This document shows positions 1 to 9,061 of a stretch of 64,000 bases of DNA, piece after piece. How positions within the stretch are numbered: the stretch's first letter is position 1; every line of letters starts with the position of its first letter. Made by a program: the position numbers and the translations under genes. Source of the stretch: Azospirillum sp. B4 (GTDB lineage: Bacteria > Pseudomonadota > Alphaproteobacteria > Azospirillales > Azospirillaceae); contig NZ_BACU01000289.1 of NCBI RefSeq assembly GCF_000333275.1, positions 62,001 to 126,000 of the forward strand, in the 5' to 3' direction. The notes below the pieces were generated by a model. The model ran no database searches. It was given only the letters and a program-made list of their open reading frames with translations, and was not told the origin of the DNA.

Positions 1-1656
1 GACCGGAGCCTAGCGGCCGCCTATCAGCATTTGCTGGACGTCAGCGGTCCCCGGCATAGACGCGTCACTCTCAGCCAGTGGCTCTGGCTGCGGCAACGGA
101 CCCGTGAATGCCCGCCGGCAGCGGGCCACGTCCTGACCACCTGCTTGGCCGAGAGTTACGAAAGCCGAGAATCGACACTTAATTACTGGACGACGGGCAT
201 ACGCGAGCGCCGCCATCCGGATCCAAGCGACATGGACATCATTTCACAAGCATTCGCCGTCATGGCCGATAATCCGGCCATGGCCGAGAAGATCCTGCGG
301 GCGTACGACACGCCCCGGGCCAAGATCGGCCTGGCCATGATCCTGCGGCTGGCGACGCCCAGGCCAGCGGCGCATGAGACGGAGATACGCGCTCTGCTGA
401 TCCAGGCCAGCACGAAGCCTCAGGATGCCCGGGACGACGCGGAGGGCCCGGACGCGATCCCATGGGAATTCCTCACGCACCTGGCGGATACTGCGGCCGG
501 CTATAGGGGCGACATTCACAGCCTGATCCCGTTCATCCAGCTGGCTGGCCACGACGTCGAGCTTCCGTGCGCGTGGCTGAAACGGAACCCCGAGCTTTTG
601 GACGGTTTGGAAAAGGAAATATACAGCGGGATAGATCGGTTCACGCCATCTGCGAGTTGCCCTGACCCCGAATTTCCGGCCAGCTTTCAGAAATTGAATG
701 ACATGGTCCTGGGGTATGACGGCGGCTATTTCGCGGGCTGCGGCATGTCAAACCCGCTGAATACCATCCGATCCTGGATGACCAGCAAGCTTATCCTGAT
801 CTCACAGGTTGCCCCCCGGTATTGGATACAAAAGGAACGGGCGGTTTCCAAAAACCACCAACGCCCATGGCTCTTGAACCTGGCGGACGTGCCGTTGCAG
901 GGATGGTCCACCCTGGGGACCTGGAACCATGCGCAGTACCAGCAGGTTCGTGAGCAGTTCCTTGCCACGCGCCAGGATCTGGCCCGCTATTATCAGCACG
1001 CCTTCGCGCTGCCGGAAGGGGACGCCCTCGAAGCCGCCCATTCCAATCTGATATCGAATTTCTGGTGGGCCATTGCTGGCGGCCCTCCCATCAACGTGGC
1101 CATCATGGATGCCGACGCCAAACCGTCGCTGGCGGATCTGCTGGCGGCAGGCGAACCGGTGGAGGTGAAGGGCGAGCCATTGCTGTCACTGGCGGTGGTG
1201 CGGCCGGAGGCCATTACGCCCCTGCTGGCCGCACACGCGCCAGTGGATGCGGTGAACCCCATGGGCAAGACGCCCCTGATGACGGCGGCCCAGTTCAACA
1301 GCTTGGATGCAGCCCAACTGCTGTTGAAAGCTGGCGCCGCCGTGAACCTGCAAAGCCTGGCGCCCGAGGCGATCGAGGATAACAGCGCCGTCCCGGACAG
1401 CGGCGCCCTCCAAGGCTGCGCGCCCTATCACATCACCCACGGCCAGCGCACCGCCCTGATGTACGCAGCGGCCAATGCCGGGCTGCCCGTCATCCAGGCC
1501 TTGCTGGCGGCTGGTGCCGACACTACGCCGCGCGACAGCCAGGGCGCCACGGCGCTGGATTACCTGGAGGGGCGCGGACCCGTGCCCGCCAACCCGCTGC
1601 TGACTGGGGACGAGCGGGAAACGGCCCGCCGCCTGCTGGCCCCACCGGCGCATTAG
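1..1656 (+). CDS. Ankyrin-repeat protein, 5' end cut by the window edge
   Basis: The frame is open to the first base of the window, so the true start probably lies upstream; a TTG at 31 is possible but has no visible ribosome-binding site. About 551 residues are visible. The first 380 match no family I recognise and are rich in Trp and Pro. The last third holds ankyrin-type helices with the usual TPLMTAA and LLLKAGAAVN signatures near residues 420-450 and RTALMYAAANAG and LLAAGADTT near 480-510. Ankyrin repeats bind other proteins, so a protein-interaction role is likely, but partner and location are unknown. No signal peptide can be judged because the N-terminus is missing. The stop is 3 bases before the Crp-type regulator, so the two may be co-transcribed. 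Confidence 0.75.
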   Translation, partial: DRSLAAAYQHLLDVSGPRHRRVTLSQWLWLRQRTRECPPAAGHVLTTCLAESYESRESTLNYWTTGIRERRHPDPSDMDIISQAFAVMADNPAMAEKILRAYDTPRAKIGLAMILRLATPRPAAHETEIRALLIQASTKPQDARDDAEGPDAIPWEFLTHLADTAAGYRGDIHSLIPFIQLAGHDVELPCAWLKRNPELLDGLEKEIYSGIDRFTPSASCPDPEFPASFQKLNDMVLGYDGGYFAGCGMSNPLNTIRSWMTSKLILISQVAPRYWIQKERAVSKNHQRPWLLNLADVPLQGWSTLGTWNHAQYQQVREQFLATRQDLARYYQHAFALPEGDALEAAHSNLISNFWWAIAGGPPINVAIMDADAKPSLADLLAAGEPVEVKGEPLLSLAVVRPEAITPLLAAHAPVDAVNPMGKTPLMTAAQFNSLDAAQLLLKAGAAVNLQSLAPEAIEDNSAVPDSGALQGCAPYHITHGQRTALMYAAANAGLPVIQALLAAGADTTPRDSQGATALDYLEGRGPVPANPLLTGDERETARRLLAPPAH

Positions 1657-1659
1657 CCC

Positions 1660-2343
1660 ATGGACAAGCGGGCGGCGGCCCAAGTGCTGGAGGGGCGGGG
1701 ATGGCTGGCGGAGCAGCCGGCGGACCTGCGTGCGGAGATCCTGGCGCGGGGGCGGCTGCGCGCCTACCCCGACGGCCAGGCGGTCTATCGTGGCGGTGAC
1801 GCGCCGGATGGGCTGTACGCGCTGGTGATAGGCCGCATGCGCCTGGCCACGGTGCAGGAGGACGGGCGGGAAGTGGTGATCCTGCATGCCGGACCGGGGC
1901 ATTGGTTCGGCGAGGTATCCATGGTCGATGGCCTGCCTCGGGGCCAGACGGCGGTGGCCAGGGGCGACAGCGTGGTACTGCACCTCCCGGCCCAGGCCTT
2001 CGCCGCCATCGTCGCGGCCGACCCAAGCCGCTGGGCCAACTTCGCCGGCATCCTCAGCCGCCATCTGCGCCAGGCCACCCATTATCTGGGCGAGGTGCTG
2101 GCCCTGCCCACACCGCAGCGCACCGCCCGCCTGCTGGCCCTGCTGTGCCGGCTGGAGGAGGCGGACACGGCCGGCCCCGTCCATCTGCCGTTGTCGCAGG
2201 AGGATCTGGCCGGCATGCTGGGCCTCAGCCGGCAGACGGCCAACCGGGCGCTGGGCCGGCTGGAGCGGGCGGGCCTGGTGCGGCGGGGCTACGGCGGCAT
2301 CGAGGTGCCGGATCCGGGCCGGCTGGAACGCTATACGGATTAG
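1660..2343 (+). CDS. Crp/Fnr-family transcriptional regulator
   Basis: This 227-residue protein has the standard two-domain plan. Residues about 25-130 form a cyclic-nucleotide-binding-like beta barrel, with GGDAPDGLYALVIGRMRL followed by the GHWFGEVSMVDG turn. Residues about 150-225 form a winged helix, with LSQEDLAGMLGLSRQTANRAL as the recognition element. There are no clustered N-terminal cysteines, so it is not an oxygen-sensing Fnr with an Fe-S cluster. The effector cannot be told from sequence. It starts 3 bases after the ankyrin gene and ends 9 bases before the LysR gene, so the regulators probably share a transcript and may control the downstream leuCD-like/transport genes. Confidence 0.9.
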   Translation: MDKRAAAQVLEGRGWLAEQPADLRAEILARGRLRAYPDGQAVYRGGDAPDGLYALVIGRMRLATVQEDGREVVILHAGPGHWFGEVSMVDGLPRGQTAVARGDSVVLHLPAQAFAAIVAADPSRWANFAGILSRHLRQATHYLGEVLALPTPQRTARLLALLCRLEEADTAGPVHLPLSQEDLAGMLGLSRQTANRALGRLERAGLVRRGYGGIEVPDPGRLERYTD

Positions 2344-2352
2344 GGGCGGGGT

Positions 2353-3264
2353 ATGGAAATCGCGTGGCTGGAGGATTTCCTGGCGGTGGTGGCGCACGGC
2401 GGCTTCTCCCGCGCGGCGGAGAACCGCAACATCACCCAGCCGGCGCTGAGCCGCCGCATCCGCGCGCTGGAGGACTGGGTGGGCACCCCCCTGTTCCACC
2501 GCACCACCCACAGCGTGGAACTGACCGCCGCCGGCGACTCCTTCCAGGTGACGGCGGAGGAGACGCTGCGCCGCCTGGCAAGTGGCCGGGATGAGGCGCG
2601 GGAAGTGGCGCAGGGCCATGCCGAGCTGCTGCGCTTCGCCGCCACCAACGCCCTGTCGCTGACCTTCTTCCCCGCCTGGCTGCGCCGGGTGGAGGCGACG
2701 CTGCCCTTCACCATCAACGTCCAGATGGTGGCCAACCATATGGAGATCTGCGAGCGGATGATGATCCAGGGACAGTCGCAGTTCCTGCTGTGCCATCACT
2801 ACCCGGCGGCCAGCACCCTCCTGGCGCCCGGGCAGTTCCGCTCCGTCCACATCGGCGATGACCTGCTGGTGCCGATCAGCGTGCCGGATGAGACGGGCGC
2901 GCCACTGCACGCCTTGCCGGGCCGCCCGGACGCGCCCGTGCCCTATGTCGCCTATCGCCCGGAATCCGGCATGGGGCGCATCGTGGCGGCGGCGCTGGAG
3001 ACGGCCCTGCCCGCCACCAGCCTGAAACCCACCTTCACCTCGCACCTGGCCAAGCTGCTGGTCACCATGGCGCTTGACGGGCGCGGCCTGGGCTGGTCGC
3101 CCCTGAGCCTGGTGGCGGAACATCTGGAGCGGGGGGAGCTGGTACGCGCCGGCGACGAAAGCTGGGACATCCCCATGGAAATCCATCTCTACCGCTCCCG
3201 CGCGCGTCAGTCCGCCGTGGCGGAGAAGTTCTGGGCACACGTGGCGAGTGGGATCGCCGCATAA
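2353..3264 (+). CDS. LysR-family transcriptional regulator
   Basis: This 303-residue protein opens with a LysR helix-turn-helix (residues about 1-60). It shows MEIAWLEDFLAVVAHGGFSRAAE and the NITQPALSRRIRALEDWVGTPLFHR core that contacts DNA. The remainder is the periplasmic-binding-protein-like effector domain. It starts 9 bases after the Crp-type gene and lies 69 bases upstream of the hydro-lyase large subunit on the same strand. LysR proteins usually control adjacent genes in response to a pathway metabolite. The likely target here is the leuCD-like/transporter group, with a 2-hydroxycarboxylate or its dehydration product as effector. That assignment is inference. Confidence 0.92.
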   Translation: MEIAWLEDFLAVVAHGGFSRAAENRNITQPALSRRIRALEDWVGTPLFHRTTHSVELTAAGDSFQVTAEETLRRLASGRDEAREVAQGHAELLRFAATNALSLTFFPAWLRRVEATLPFTINVQMVANHMEICERMMIQGQSQFLLCHHYPAASTLLAPGQFRSVHIGDDLLVPISVPDETGAPLHALPGRPDAPVPYVAYRPESGMGRIVAAALETALPATSLKPTFTSHLAKLLVTMALDGRGLGWSPLSLVAEHLERGELVRAGDESWDIPMEIHLYRSRARQSAVAEKFWAHVASGIAA

Positions 3265-3333
3265 GTTTATAACCAGACGGCATTGGGCGGATAGCGGCCT
3301 GGCTTCCATAGTCGACTCCATAGGGAGAAGCCC

Positions 3334-4758
3334 ATGCCGCGAACGCTGTACGACAAGATCATCGACGCCCATACCGTCTGCCCGCTGGATGACAGCGGAC
3401 AACTGTTGCTGTATGTCGACCGCACCATCCTGAACGAGTACACCAGCCCCCAGGCCTTCAGCGGCCTGCGTGAGGCGGGGCGCACGGTATGGAACCCCTC
3501 CGCCGCCCTGATGGTGGTGGACCATGTGAACCCCACGGCCAGCCACCGCACGGCGGAGGTGGCGGACAGGGAGGCGGCGGGCCAGATCGCCTATTTCCGC
3601 GAGAACGCCCATGACTTCGGCATCGAGCTGTTCGACATCCTGGACCCGCGCCAGGGCATCGAGCATGTGGTGGCGCCGGAACAGGGCCTGGTCATGCCGG
3701 GCATGGTGGTGGCCGCCGGCGACAGCCACACCACAGCCTATGGCGCGCTGGGCGCGCTGGGTTTCGGCATCGGCACCTCGGACATCGAGCATTACCTGGC
3801 GACCCAGACCCTGGTGTACCGCCGGCTGAAGACCTTGCGCGTGGTGGTGGACGGCGATCTCGCCCCCGGCGTGACGCCCAAGGACCTGGTGATGGAGATC
3901 ATCCGCCGTATCGGCGCCGACGGCGCCACCGGCTACGCCGTGGAATTCGCCGGGCCGGCCATCGCCGCCATGAGCGTGGAGGGCCGCATGACCGTCTGCA
4001 CCATGATCGTGGAAGCCGGGGCCCGCGGCGCCGTCATCGCGGCGGATGAAAAGGTGCTGGCCTATATCCAGGGCCGGCCGCGCGCGCCCAAGGGGCTCCT
4101 GTGGGACCAGGCGGCGCAGGCCTGGCTGGCCCTGAAGACCGATGATGACGCCGTCTTCGACCGCGAGGTGCACCTGGCGGCGCAGGACGTCGCCCCCATG
4201 GTGACCTGGGGCACCAGTCCCGACCAGGCGGCCGTCATCACCGCGCACGTGCCCGCCCCCGACAGCGAGGCCGATCCCAGCCGCCGGGCGGCGCTGAGCC
4301 GCGCCCTGGATTACATGGGCCTGGCGCCAGGCGCCCCCTTGGATGGCATCGCCATCGACCACGCCTTCATCGGGTCCTGCACCAACGCCCGCATCGAGGA
4401 TCTGCGCGATGCCGCCCGCGTCCTGCGCGGCCGGCGGGTGGCGGCCGGCGTGCGGGCCATCATCGTGCCGGGGTCGACCCAGGTGCGGGCGCAGGCCGAG
4501 CGCGAAGGCCTGGACCGGGTGTTCACCGCCGCCGGTTTCGAGTGGCGGCAGTCCGGCTGTTCCATGTGCCTGGCCATGAACGACGACGTGCTGAAACCCG
4601 GCGACCGCTGCGCCTCCAGCACCAACCGCAATTTCGAGGGGCGGCAGGGCAAGGGGGCCCGCTCCCACCTTATGAGCCCGGCCATGGTGGCCGCCGCCGC
4701 CGTCGCCGGCCGTCTGGCCGACGTCCGCGAATTCACCCCGTTTGAGGAGGTCGTCTGA
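3334..4758 (+). CDS. leuC: 3-isopropylmalate dehydratase-type hydro-lyase, large subunit (LeuC family)
   Basis: This is an aconitase-superfamily large subunit of 474 residues, close to the usual LeuC length. The three [4Fe-4S] ligands are visible: Cys349 in IGSCTN, and Cys409 and Cys412 in GCSMCLAMN. The C-terminal NRNFEGRQG signature is intact. LeuC works with LeuD to isomerise 2-isopropylmalate to 3-isopropylmalate through dehydration and rehydration; related pairs act on citramalate/citraconate or dimethylmalate. The segment that normally reads MDHN is VDHVNPTASHRT here, a local departure from enteric LeuC. No leuA or leuB is adjacent. The partners are LysR, LeuD and a 2-hydroxycarboxylate transporter, so a catabolic role is as likely as leucine synthesis. 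The stop overlaps the leuD start by one base. Confidence 0.93.
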   Translation: MPRTLYDKIIDAHTVCPLDDSGQLLLYVDRTILNEYTSPQAFSGLREAGRTVWNPSAALMVVDHVNPTASHRTAEVADREAAGQIAYFRENAHDFGIELFDILDPRQGIEHVVAPEQGLVMPGMVVAAGDSHTTAYGALGALGFGIGTSDIEHYLATQTLVYRRLKTLRVVVDGDLAPGVTPKDLVMEIIRRIGADGATGYAVEFAGPAIAAMSVEGRMTVCTMIVEAGARGAVIAADEKVLAYIQGRPRAPKGLLWDQAAQAWLALKTDDDAVFDREVHLAAQDVAPMVTWGTSPDQAAVITAHVPAPDSEADPSRRAALSRALDYMGLAPGAPLDGIAIDHAFIGSCTNARIEDLRDAARVLRGRRVAAGVRAIIVPGSTQVRAQAEREGLDRVFTAAGFEWRQSGCSMCLAMNDDVLKPGDRCASSTNRNFEGRQGKGARSHLMSPAMVAAAAVAGRLADVREFTPFEEVV

Positions 4759-5372
4759 TGCAGCCCTTCATCCGCGTCACCGGCCCGGCCGCCCCCTTCC
4801 CCCAGCCCAACGTCGACACCGACGTCATCATGCCCAAGCAGTTCCTGAAGGGCGTGGACCGCAAGGGGCTGGACCGGGGGGTGTTCTTCGACCTGCGGTT
4901 CGGCGCCGACGGCCAGACCCGCCCCGACTTCATCCTGAACCGCCCCGGCTGGGAGGGTGCGCGCTTCCTGGTGGTGGGCCCCAACTTCGGCTGCGGCTCA
5001 TCCCGCGAACACGCCGTGTGGGGCCTGGCGCAGCTGGGCATCCGCGCCCTGATCGGCACCAGCTTCGCCGGCATCTTCAACGACAACTGCCACCGCAACG
5101 GCATCCTGACGGTGACGCTGCCGGCAACGTTGGTGGAGGACCTGATGGCGCGGGTCAGGCGGCCGGACGCCAACGGCCTGACCATCGACCTGCCTGAACA
5201 GGCCATCACGGTCGACACCGACGGCCTGACCATCCCCTTCGCCATCGACGCCGTGCGCAAGGATGCCCTGGTCCAGGGGCTGGACGGCGTCAGCGCCACG
5301 CTGGCCCGCCACGCCGCCGCAATCCGGGCGTTCGAGGGGGGCCACCGCCAGGCCAATCCCTGGTTCTTCTGA
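4758..5372 (+). CDS. leuD: 3-isopropylmalate dehydratase-type hydro-lyase, small subunit (LeuD family)
   Basis: This is the 204-residue swivel domain that completes the LeuC active site. It has the family's N-terminal PNVDTDVIMPKQFLK segment (about residues 17-31), the GPNFGCGSSREHAVW substrate loop near residue 80 and the NDNCHRNGIL segment near residue 115. The TGATG overlap with leuC implies translational coupling and equal dosage, as expected for a heterodimer. Length is typical of bacterial LeuD. The substrate is presumably a C4-C7 2-hydroxyacid; see the large subunit for why leucine synthesis is not the only reading. Confidence 0.93.
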   Translation: MQPFIRVTGPAAPFPQPNVDTDVIMPKQFLKGVDRKGLDRGVFFDLRFGADGQTRPDFILNRPGWEGARFLVVGPNFGCGSSREHAVWGLAQLGIRALIGTSFAGIFNDNCHRNGILTVTLPATLVEDLMARVRRPDANGLTIDLPEQAITVDTDGLTIPFAIDAVRKDALVQGLDGVSATLARHAAAIRAFEGGHRQANPWFF

Positions 5373-5470
5373 CCCTCTGCCCCCCACCGCCTGTCCTGCC
5401 ACCCCGCGCCCCGCCCTGGGGCACGGCACCGGCACCCCTTTGCCAAAACAATAATGGGAGGATACGCCCC

Positions 5471-6799
5471 GTGACCGAGATCCCCGCCGCCATTCCCGAG
5501 GCGCCATCCGCGCTGGGCCGCATCGCCGCCGTCCGCATCGGGCCGCTGCCCCTGCCCGTTTATGGGGCGCTGTGCGCCGTCACCATCCTGGCCGCCGCTT
5601 CCGGACGCCTGCCCAACGACGTCATCGGCGGCCTGTCCGTGCTGATGCTGACCGGCTTCCTGCTGGGTGAGCTGGGCGCGCGGCTGCCCGTGCTGCGCAC
5701 CATCGGCGGCCCGGCCATCCTGTGTCTGTTCGTGCCGGCGGCCCTGGTGGGCAACGGCATCGCCAACGCCGCCATGGTCAAGGCGGTGACCACCACCTTC
5801 AAGACTGCCAATTTCCAGTATTTCTATATTGCCTGCCTGGTGGCGGGCAGCATCCTGGGCATGCCGCACCGGGTGCTGGTCCAGGGCTTCCTGCGCATGT
5901 TCGTACCCCTGCTGGGCGGCACCCTGGCGGCCCTGGCCGTGGGCATCTGCGTCGGCCTGGTGTTCGGCTACACCCCCGCCCACACCTTCTTCTTCATCCT
6001 GGTGCCCATCCTGGGCGGCGGCCTGGGCGAAGGGGTGCTGCCCCTGTCGGCGGGCTATGCCGAGATCCTGGGCCGCCCACAGGCGGACCTGATGGGCATG
6101 ATGGTGCCTGCCGCCCTGCTGGGCAACGTGGCGGCCATCATCGGCTGCGGCCTGCTGAACCGCTTCGGCCAGCGCAACCCACGCTACAACGGCAACGGCA
6201 TGCTGGTGCGCTCCGGCGCCGACCGGGAGCTGCTGGCGGCCCGGGGACCCGACCGTCCCATCGAGCTGCGCCTGATGGGCGCCGGCCTGCTGCTGGCCTG
6301 CGGCCTGTTCATCCTGGGCACACAGCTGGCACCCGTGACCGGCATTCCCGCCCCCATCCTGATGATCGTCGGTTCCGCCCTGCTGAAGCTGACCCGCATC
6401 CTACCGGCGGAGATGGAGCTGGGCGCCTATCAGATCAACCGCTTCATGTCGACCAACCTGACCTTCGCCATCCTGGTGGCCATGGGCGCCCTGCTGGTGT
6501 CGTGGCCGCAGCTGGTGGGGTCCTTCACCATCGGCTATGTTACCATCTGCACCGCCACCGTGGCCGCCATGATCGCCGCCGGCTTCGTCATCGGCCACAA
6601 GATGCGCATGTACGCGGTTGAGGCCGCCATTGTCACCGCCTGCCACAGCGGCCTGGGCGGCACCGGCGATGTGGCCATCCTATCGGCGTCCGACCGCATG
6701 GGCCTGATGCCCTTCGCCCAGATTTCCACCCGCATCGGCGGGGCGGCCATGGTGGTCATCGCCACCGTGCTGCTCAGGGCCCTGGGCGGCGTCTCCTGA
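5471..6799 (+). CDS. 2-hydroxycarboxylate transporter family (CitS/MaeN type) symporter
   Basis: This 442-residue polytopic membrane protein starts with GTG at 5471, supported by GGGAGGA eight bases upstream. It has roughly 11-12 hydrophobic segments and the two inverted Gly-rich re-entrant loops of the family: GGGLGEGVLPLS near residue 180 and CHSGLGGTGDVAIL near residue 395. Members move citrate, malate, lactate or citramalate across the inner membrane, driven by sodium or protons, or by exchange. It lies 98 bases after leuD on the same strand, so hydro-lyase and transporter probably form one unit that imports and dehydrates the same hydroxyacid. The substrate cannot be read from sequence. 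Confidence 0.88.
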   Translation: MTEIPAAIPEAPSALGRIAAVRIGPLPLPVYGALCAVTILAAASGRLPNDVIGGLSVLMLTGFLLGELGARLPVLRTIGGPAILCLFVPAALVGNGIANAAMVKAVTTTFKTANFQYFYIACLVAGSILGMPHRVLVQGFLRMFVPLLGGTLAALAVGICVGLVFGYTPAHTFFFILVPILGGGLGEGVLPLSAGYAEILGRPQADLMGMMVPAALLGNVAAIIGCGLLNRFGQRNPRYNGNGMLVRSGADRELLAARGPDRPIELRLMGAGLLLACGLFILGTQLAPVTGIPAPILMIVGSALLKLTRILPAEMELGAYQINRFMSTNLTFAILVAMGALLVSWPQLVGSFTIGYVTICTATVAAMIAAGFVIGHKMRMYAVEAAIVTACHSGLGGTGDVAILSASDRMGLMPFAQISTRIGGAAMVVIATVLLRALGGVS

Positions 6800-6917
6800 A
6801 CCCACGGCGTCGCGAAAGGGTAATGAATGGATAGGCGGTGGGTGGGCCCCCAAGGGTGTAGAATGGCCGCCGCCTTCCCCAGGAACGGCCGCCATAACGA
6901 ACAAGGAGAGCCCGCCC

Positions 6918-7385
6918 ATGACCGCCGCCGACCCCCGCCATCCCCTGCCCCACCTGACCGTGGACAACGCCGCCGCCGCCATCGACTTCTACGTCCGGGC
7001 CTTCGGCGCCACCGAGGCCGCGCGCCACCTGACCCCGGACGGCCGCGTCCTGCACGCCAGCCTGGTCTTCCCCGATGGTGGCGTGCTGATGCTGAACGAC
7101 GACTTTCCCGAATACGCCGGCGGCCGCAGCCGCGCGCCCAAGGCCGTGGGCATCTGCTCCATCACCCTGCACATGACCGTGCCGGACGTGGACGCCGCCT
7201 GGGAAAAGGCCGTCGCCGCCGGCGCCACCATCGCCATGCCCTTGGCCGACCAGTTCTGGGGCGACCGCTATGGCAAGCTGACAGACCCCTTCGGCCAGGA
7301 CTGGTCCCTGTCCAGCCCCGGCCGCAAGCCGTCGGCGGAGGAGATGGCCCAGGTAACGGCCGAGATGTTCCCCAAGCAGGACTGA
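6918..7385 (+). CDS. VOC-superfamily (glyoxalase/PhnB-like) protein
   Basis: This 155-residue protein has a repeated beta-alpha-beta-beta-beta plan of the vicinal oxygen chelate fold. An N-terminal PHLTVDNAAAAIDFYVRAFGA motif is followed by a second half with TVPDVDAAWEKAVAAGA and ending in RYGKLTDPFGQDWSL. This matches the PhnB/YdfO-like subgroup, which has uncertain functions. An AAGGAG ribosome-binding site lies just before the ATG. It stands about 120 bases after the transporter and may be separately transcribed. Substrate and metal dependence are unknown. It is not a canonical glyoxalase I, because the full set of metal ligands cannot be placed with confidence. Confidence 0.82.
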   Translation: MTAADPRHPLPHLTVDNAAAAIDFYVRAFGATEAARHLTPDGRVLHASLVFPDGGVLMLNDDFPEYAGGRSRAPKAVGICSITLHMTVPDVDAAWEKAVAAGATIAMPLADQFWGDRYGKLTDPFGQDWSLSSPGRKPSAEEMAQVTAEMFPKQD

Positions 7386-7954
7386 CACCCCTTCTTGCTG
7401 TGCCCGGCGTTGGAATACGTGGATTGGGGCATTTGGGCGCCGGGGCCGGCTGGAACGGTACCGGGGCCAATCTCCCTGCCGCACATCGGGAGCGGCCACG
7501 CGGGAAGGCATGCGGCAGATAGTTGCAGTGCCGCATGTTTCACCTTCCGCGACCCAGACGCGACATGGCAATATTGCGCATGGCGGCGCACGGTGCGGCG
7601 GCCTTGGGGGAAGTCAGATTGTGGCGATGGGGAACCGGGTCCCGTTTGGGGGGCCGGCGCGGCTGTGGTGTCGGGGGATGCCAAACCGCCTGCCTGACAG
7701 TGGCCCTGGCATGGGTCTGCCCGGCGGCGGGACCGGCCAAGACCATGATTGTGTCCTGCTGCGCCCTGCCGGGCGACCCATCCTTGGACGTCTCCCTCTC
7801 TCCGCTGCAGCCATACCGGCCACCGCGCTTGGATCCCCACCCCTTCCCTATTGTGACCGGGGAAGCGCCAACGCGCGATCCACTTCGGCTCCCTTGGAGC
7901 CCTGGCCGCGCAAGCGGCTGGTTCGCCCCTTTCAAACGAGAGATACGCAAAGGC
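7386..7954. other. Gene-less stretch with one strong inverted repeat
   Basis: I see no convincing gene here. The frame of the downstream protease is open far upstream, but the residues look like random translation and the signal peptide fixes the start at 7955. One perfect 9-base inverted repeat (CATGCGGCA at 7509-7517, TGCCGCATG at 7529-7537, 11-base loop) is followed by TTT and could end transcription from the VOC gene. Confidence 0.5.
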
Positions 7955-9061
7955 ATGAGCTTGCTTCGCCATAGCCCCGCGCGCCGCGTCGCGGCGGCCG
8001 CGTTATGTCTGACCCTGGCCTGCGTCGCGCCCGGTCGGCCTGGCGGCGCCCAAGCAGGAGAGAAGGAAAAGTGTCAACTGCTGCGCGTGGGTACGCTGAA
8101 GCTGACCATGGACGCCAACATGCCCCTGCTGGATGTCGGTGTGAACGGCCATAACGGTTATCTGATGATGGATACCGGCGCCGCCTATGGCATGGTCACC
8201 AAGCCGGCGGCGGAGCGGCTTCAACTCCGCTACCATTGGGTTCCCGGCATTTATATGGAGGGCGTCGGCGGCAGGGTCAGCGTCCAAGAGAGCAGGATCG
8301 ACGATCTGCGGCTGGGTGATTGGACCGCCCATCACATCGACTATCCCGTCTTCACCAACCATGACCTGTCCGACAACCCGGACATCTTCGGCGTCATGGG
8401 GGAGAATTTCCTGTCCAGGTTCGATCTGGACATCGATATCGCCCATAACAAGGTCAGCCTGTTCGAGCCCAAGAATTGCGATGACATCGCCTTGGCCTAT
8501 TGGGGCGATACTTACAGCGAGGCGGAGATGAACCGCTTCTCCAAGGACAGCCCGAAGATCTGGTTGAAAGTCCTGCTCAACGGCGAGGAAATCCGCGCAA
8601 TCCTGGATACAGGCGCGTCCACGTCGGTGTTGACAGAGCGCGCGGCGGCGCGGGCGGGGCTGACGCCGGAAAGTCCGGGCGTGAAACGCAGCGGCAAAGC
8701 GGCAGGCATCGGCGACGATCAAGTGGAAGACTATGTCGGCGTCTTCGACAGTTTCCGGCTGGGGGATGAGGAGATCAAGCATGTGCGCCTGCGTTTCGGC
8801 GACCTGTTCAGCCGGGGTGGACGTGACGTGCCGGAGATGCTGCTGGGCCTCGACTTCCTGCGCGCCCATCGCCTGTTCGTTTCCCACAGCCAGCGAAAAA
8901 TCTACTTCACCTATCTGGGTGGCCCGGTGTTCCAGGTGATGGGACCGCGCCTGCGTCGGGCGGAGCCCCTGTCCGAGGGAGCGGCGGAAGGCGCGGAAGG
9001 CTCGGCGACCAATCCCGCCGATGGCACCCCCGTCGGCCCCGAGGCCCGCCCCCACGGCTGA
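7955..9061 (+). CDS. Exported two-lobed retropepsin-like aspartyl protease
   Basis: The start is ATG 7955 because the next 35 residues form a signal peptide (MSLLRHSPARR, then a hydrophobic core ending at GGAQA), giving 368 residues. Two catalytic Asp-Thr-Gly motifs are present: LMMDTGAAYGMV with Asp73 and AILDTGASTSVL with Asp218. Each is followed about 80 residues on by a hydrophobic-Gly element (IFGVMGENFL and MLLGLDFL). That is the arrangement of a single-chain bilobal aspartyl protease built from two retropepsin-like halves, rather than a homodimer. Such proteins are expected in the periplasm or attached to the envelope. The C-terminal 35 residues are Ala/Gly/Pro-rich and probably disordered. 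Substrate is unknown and no inhibitor gene is adjacent. Confidence 0.82.
   Translation: MSLLRHSPARRVAAAALCLTLACVAPGRPGGAQAGEKEKCQLLRVGTLKLTMDANMPLLDVGVNGHNGYLMMDTGAAYGMVTKPAAERLQLRYHWVPGIYMEGVGGRVSVQESRIDDLRLGDWTAHHIDYPVFTNHDLSDNPDIFGVMGENFLSRFDLDIDIAHNKVSLFEPKNCDDIALAYWGDTYSEAEMNRFSKDSPKIWLKVLLNGEEIRAILDTGASTSVLTERAAARAGLTPESPGVKRSGKAAGIGDDQVEDYVGVFDSFRLGDEEIKHVRLRFGDLFSRGGRDVPEMLLGLDFLRAHRLFVSHSQRKIYFTYLGGPVFQVMGPRLRRAEPLSEGAAEGAEGSATNPADGTPVGPEARPHG

Noticed and set aside
1186-4668. A minus-strand open frame of about 1160 codons opposite the LysR and leuC genes
   Set aside because: High GC produces long stop-free shadow frames. Its residues are Gly/Ala/Arg/His-rich without any recognisable domain, while the plus-strand proteins are clear families.
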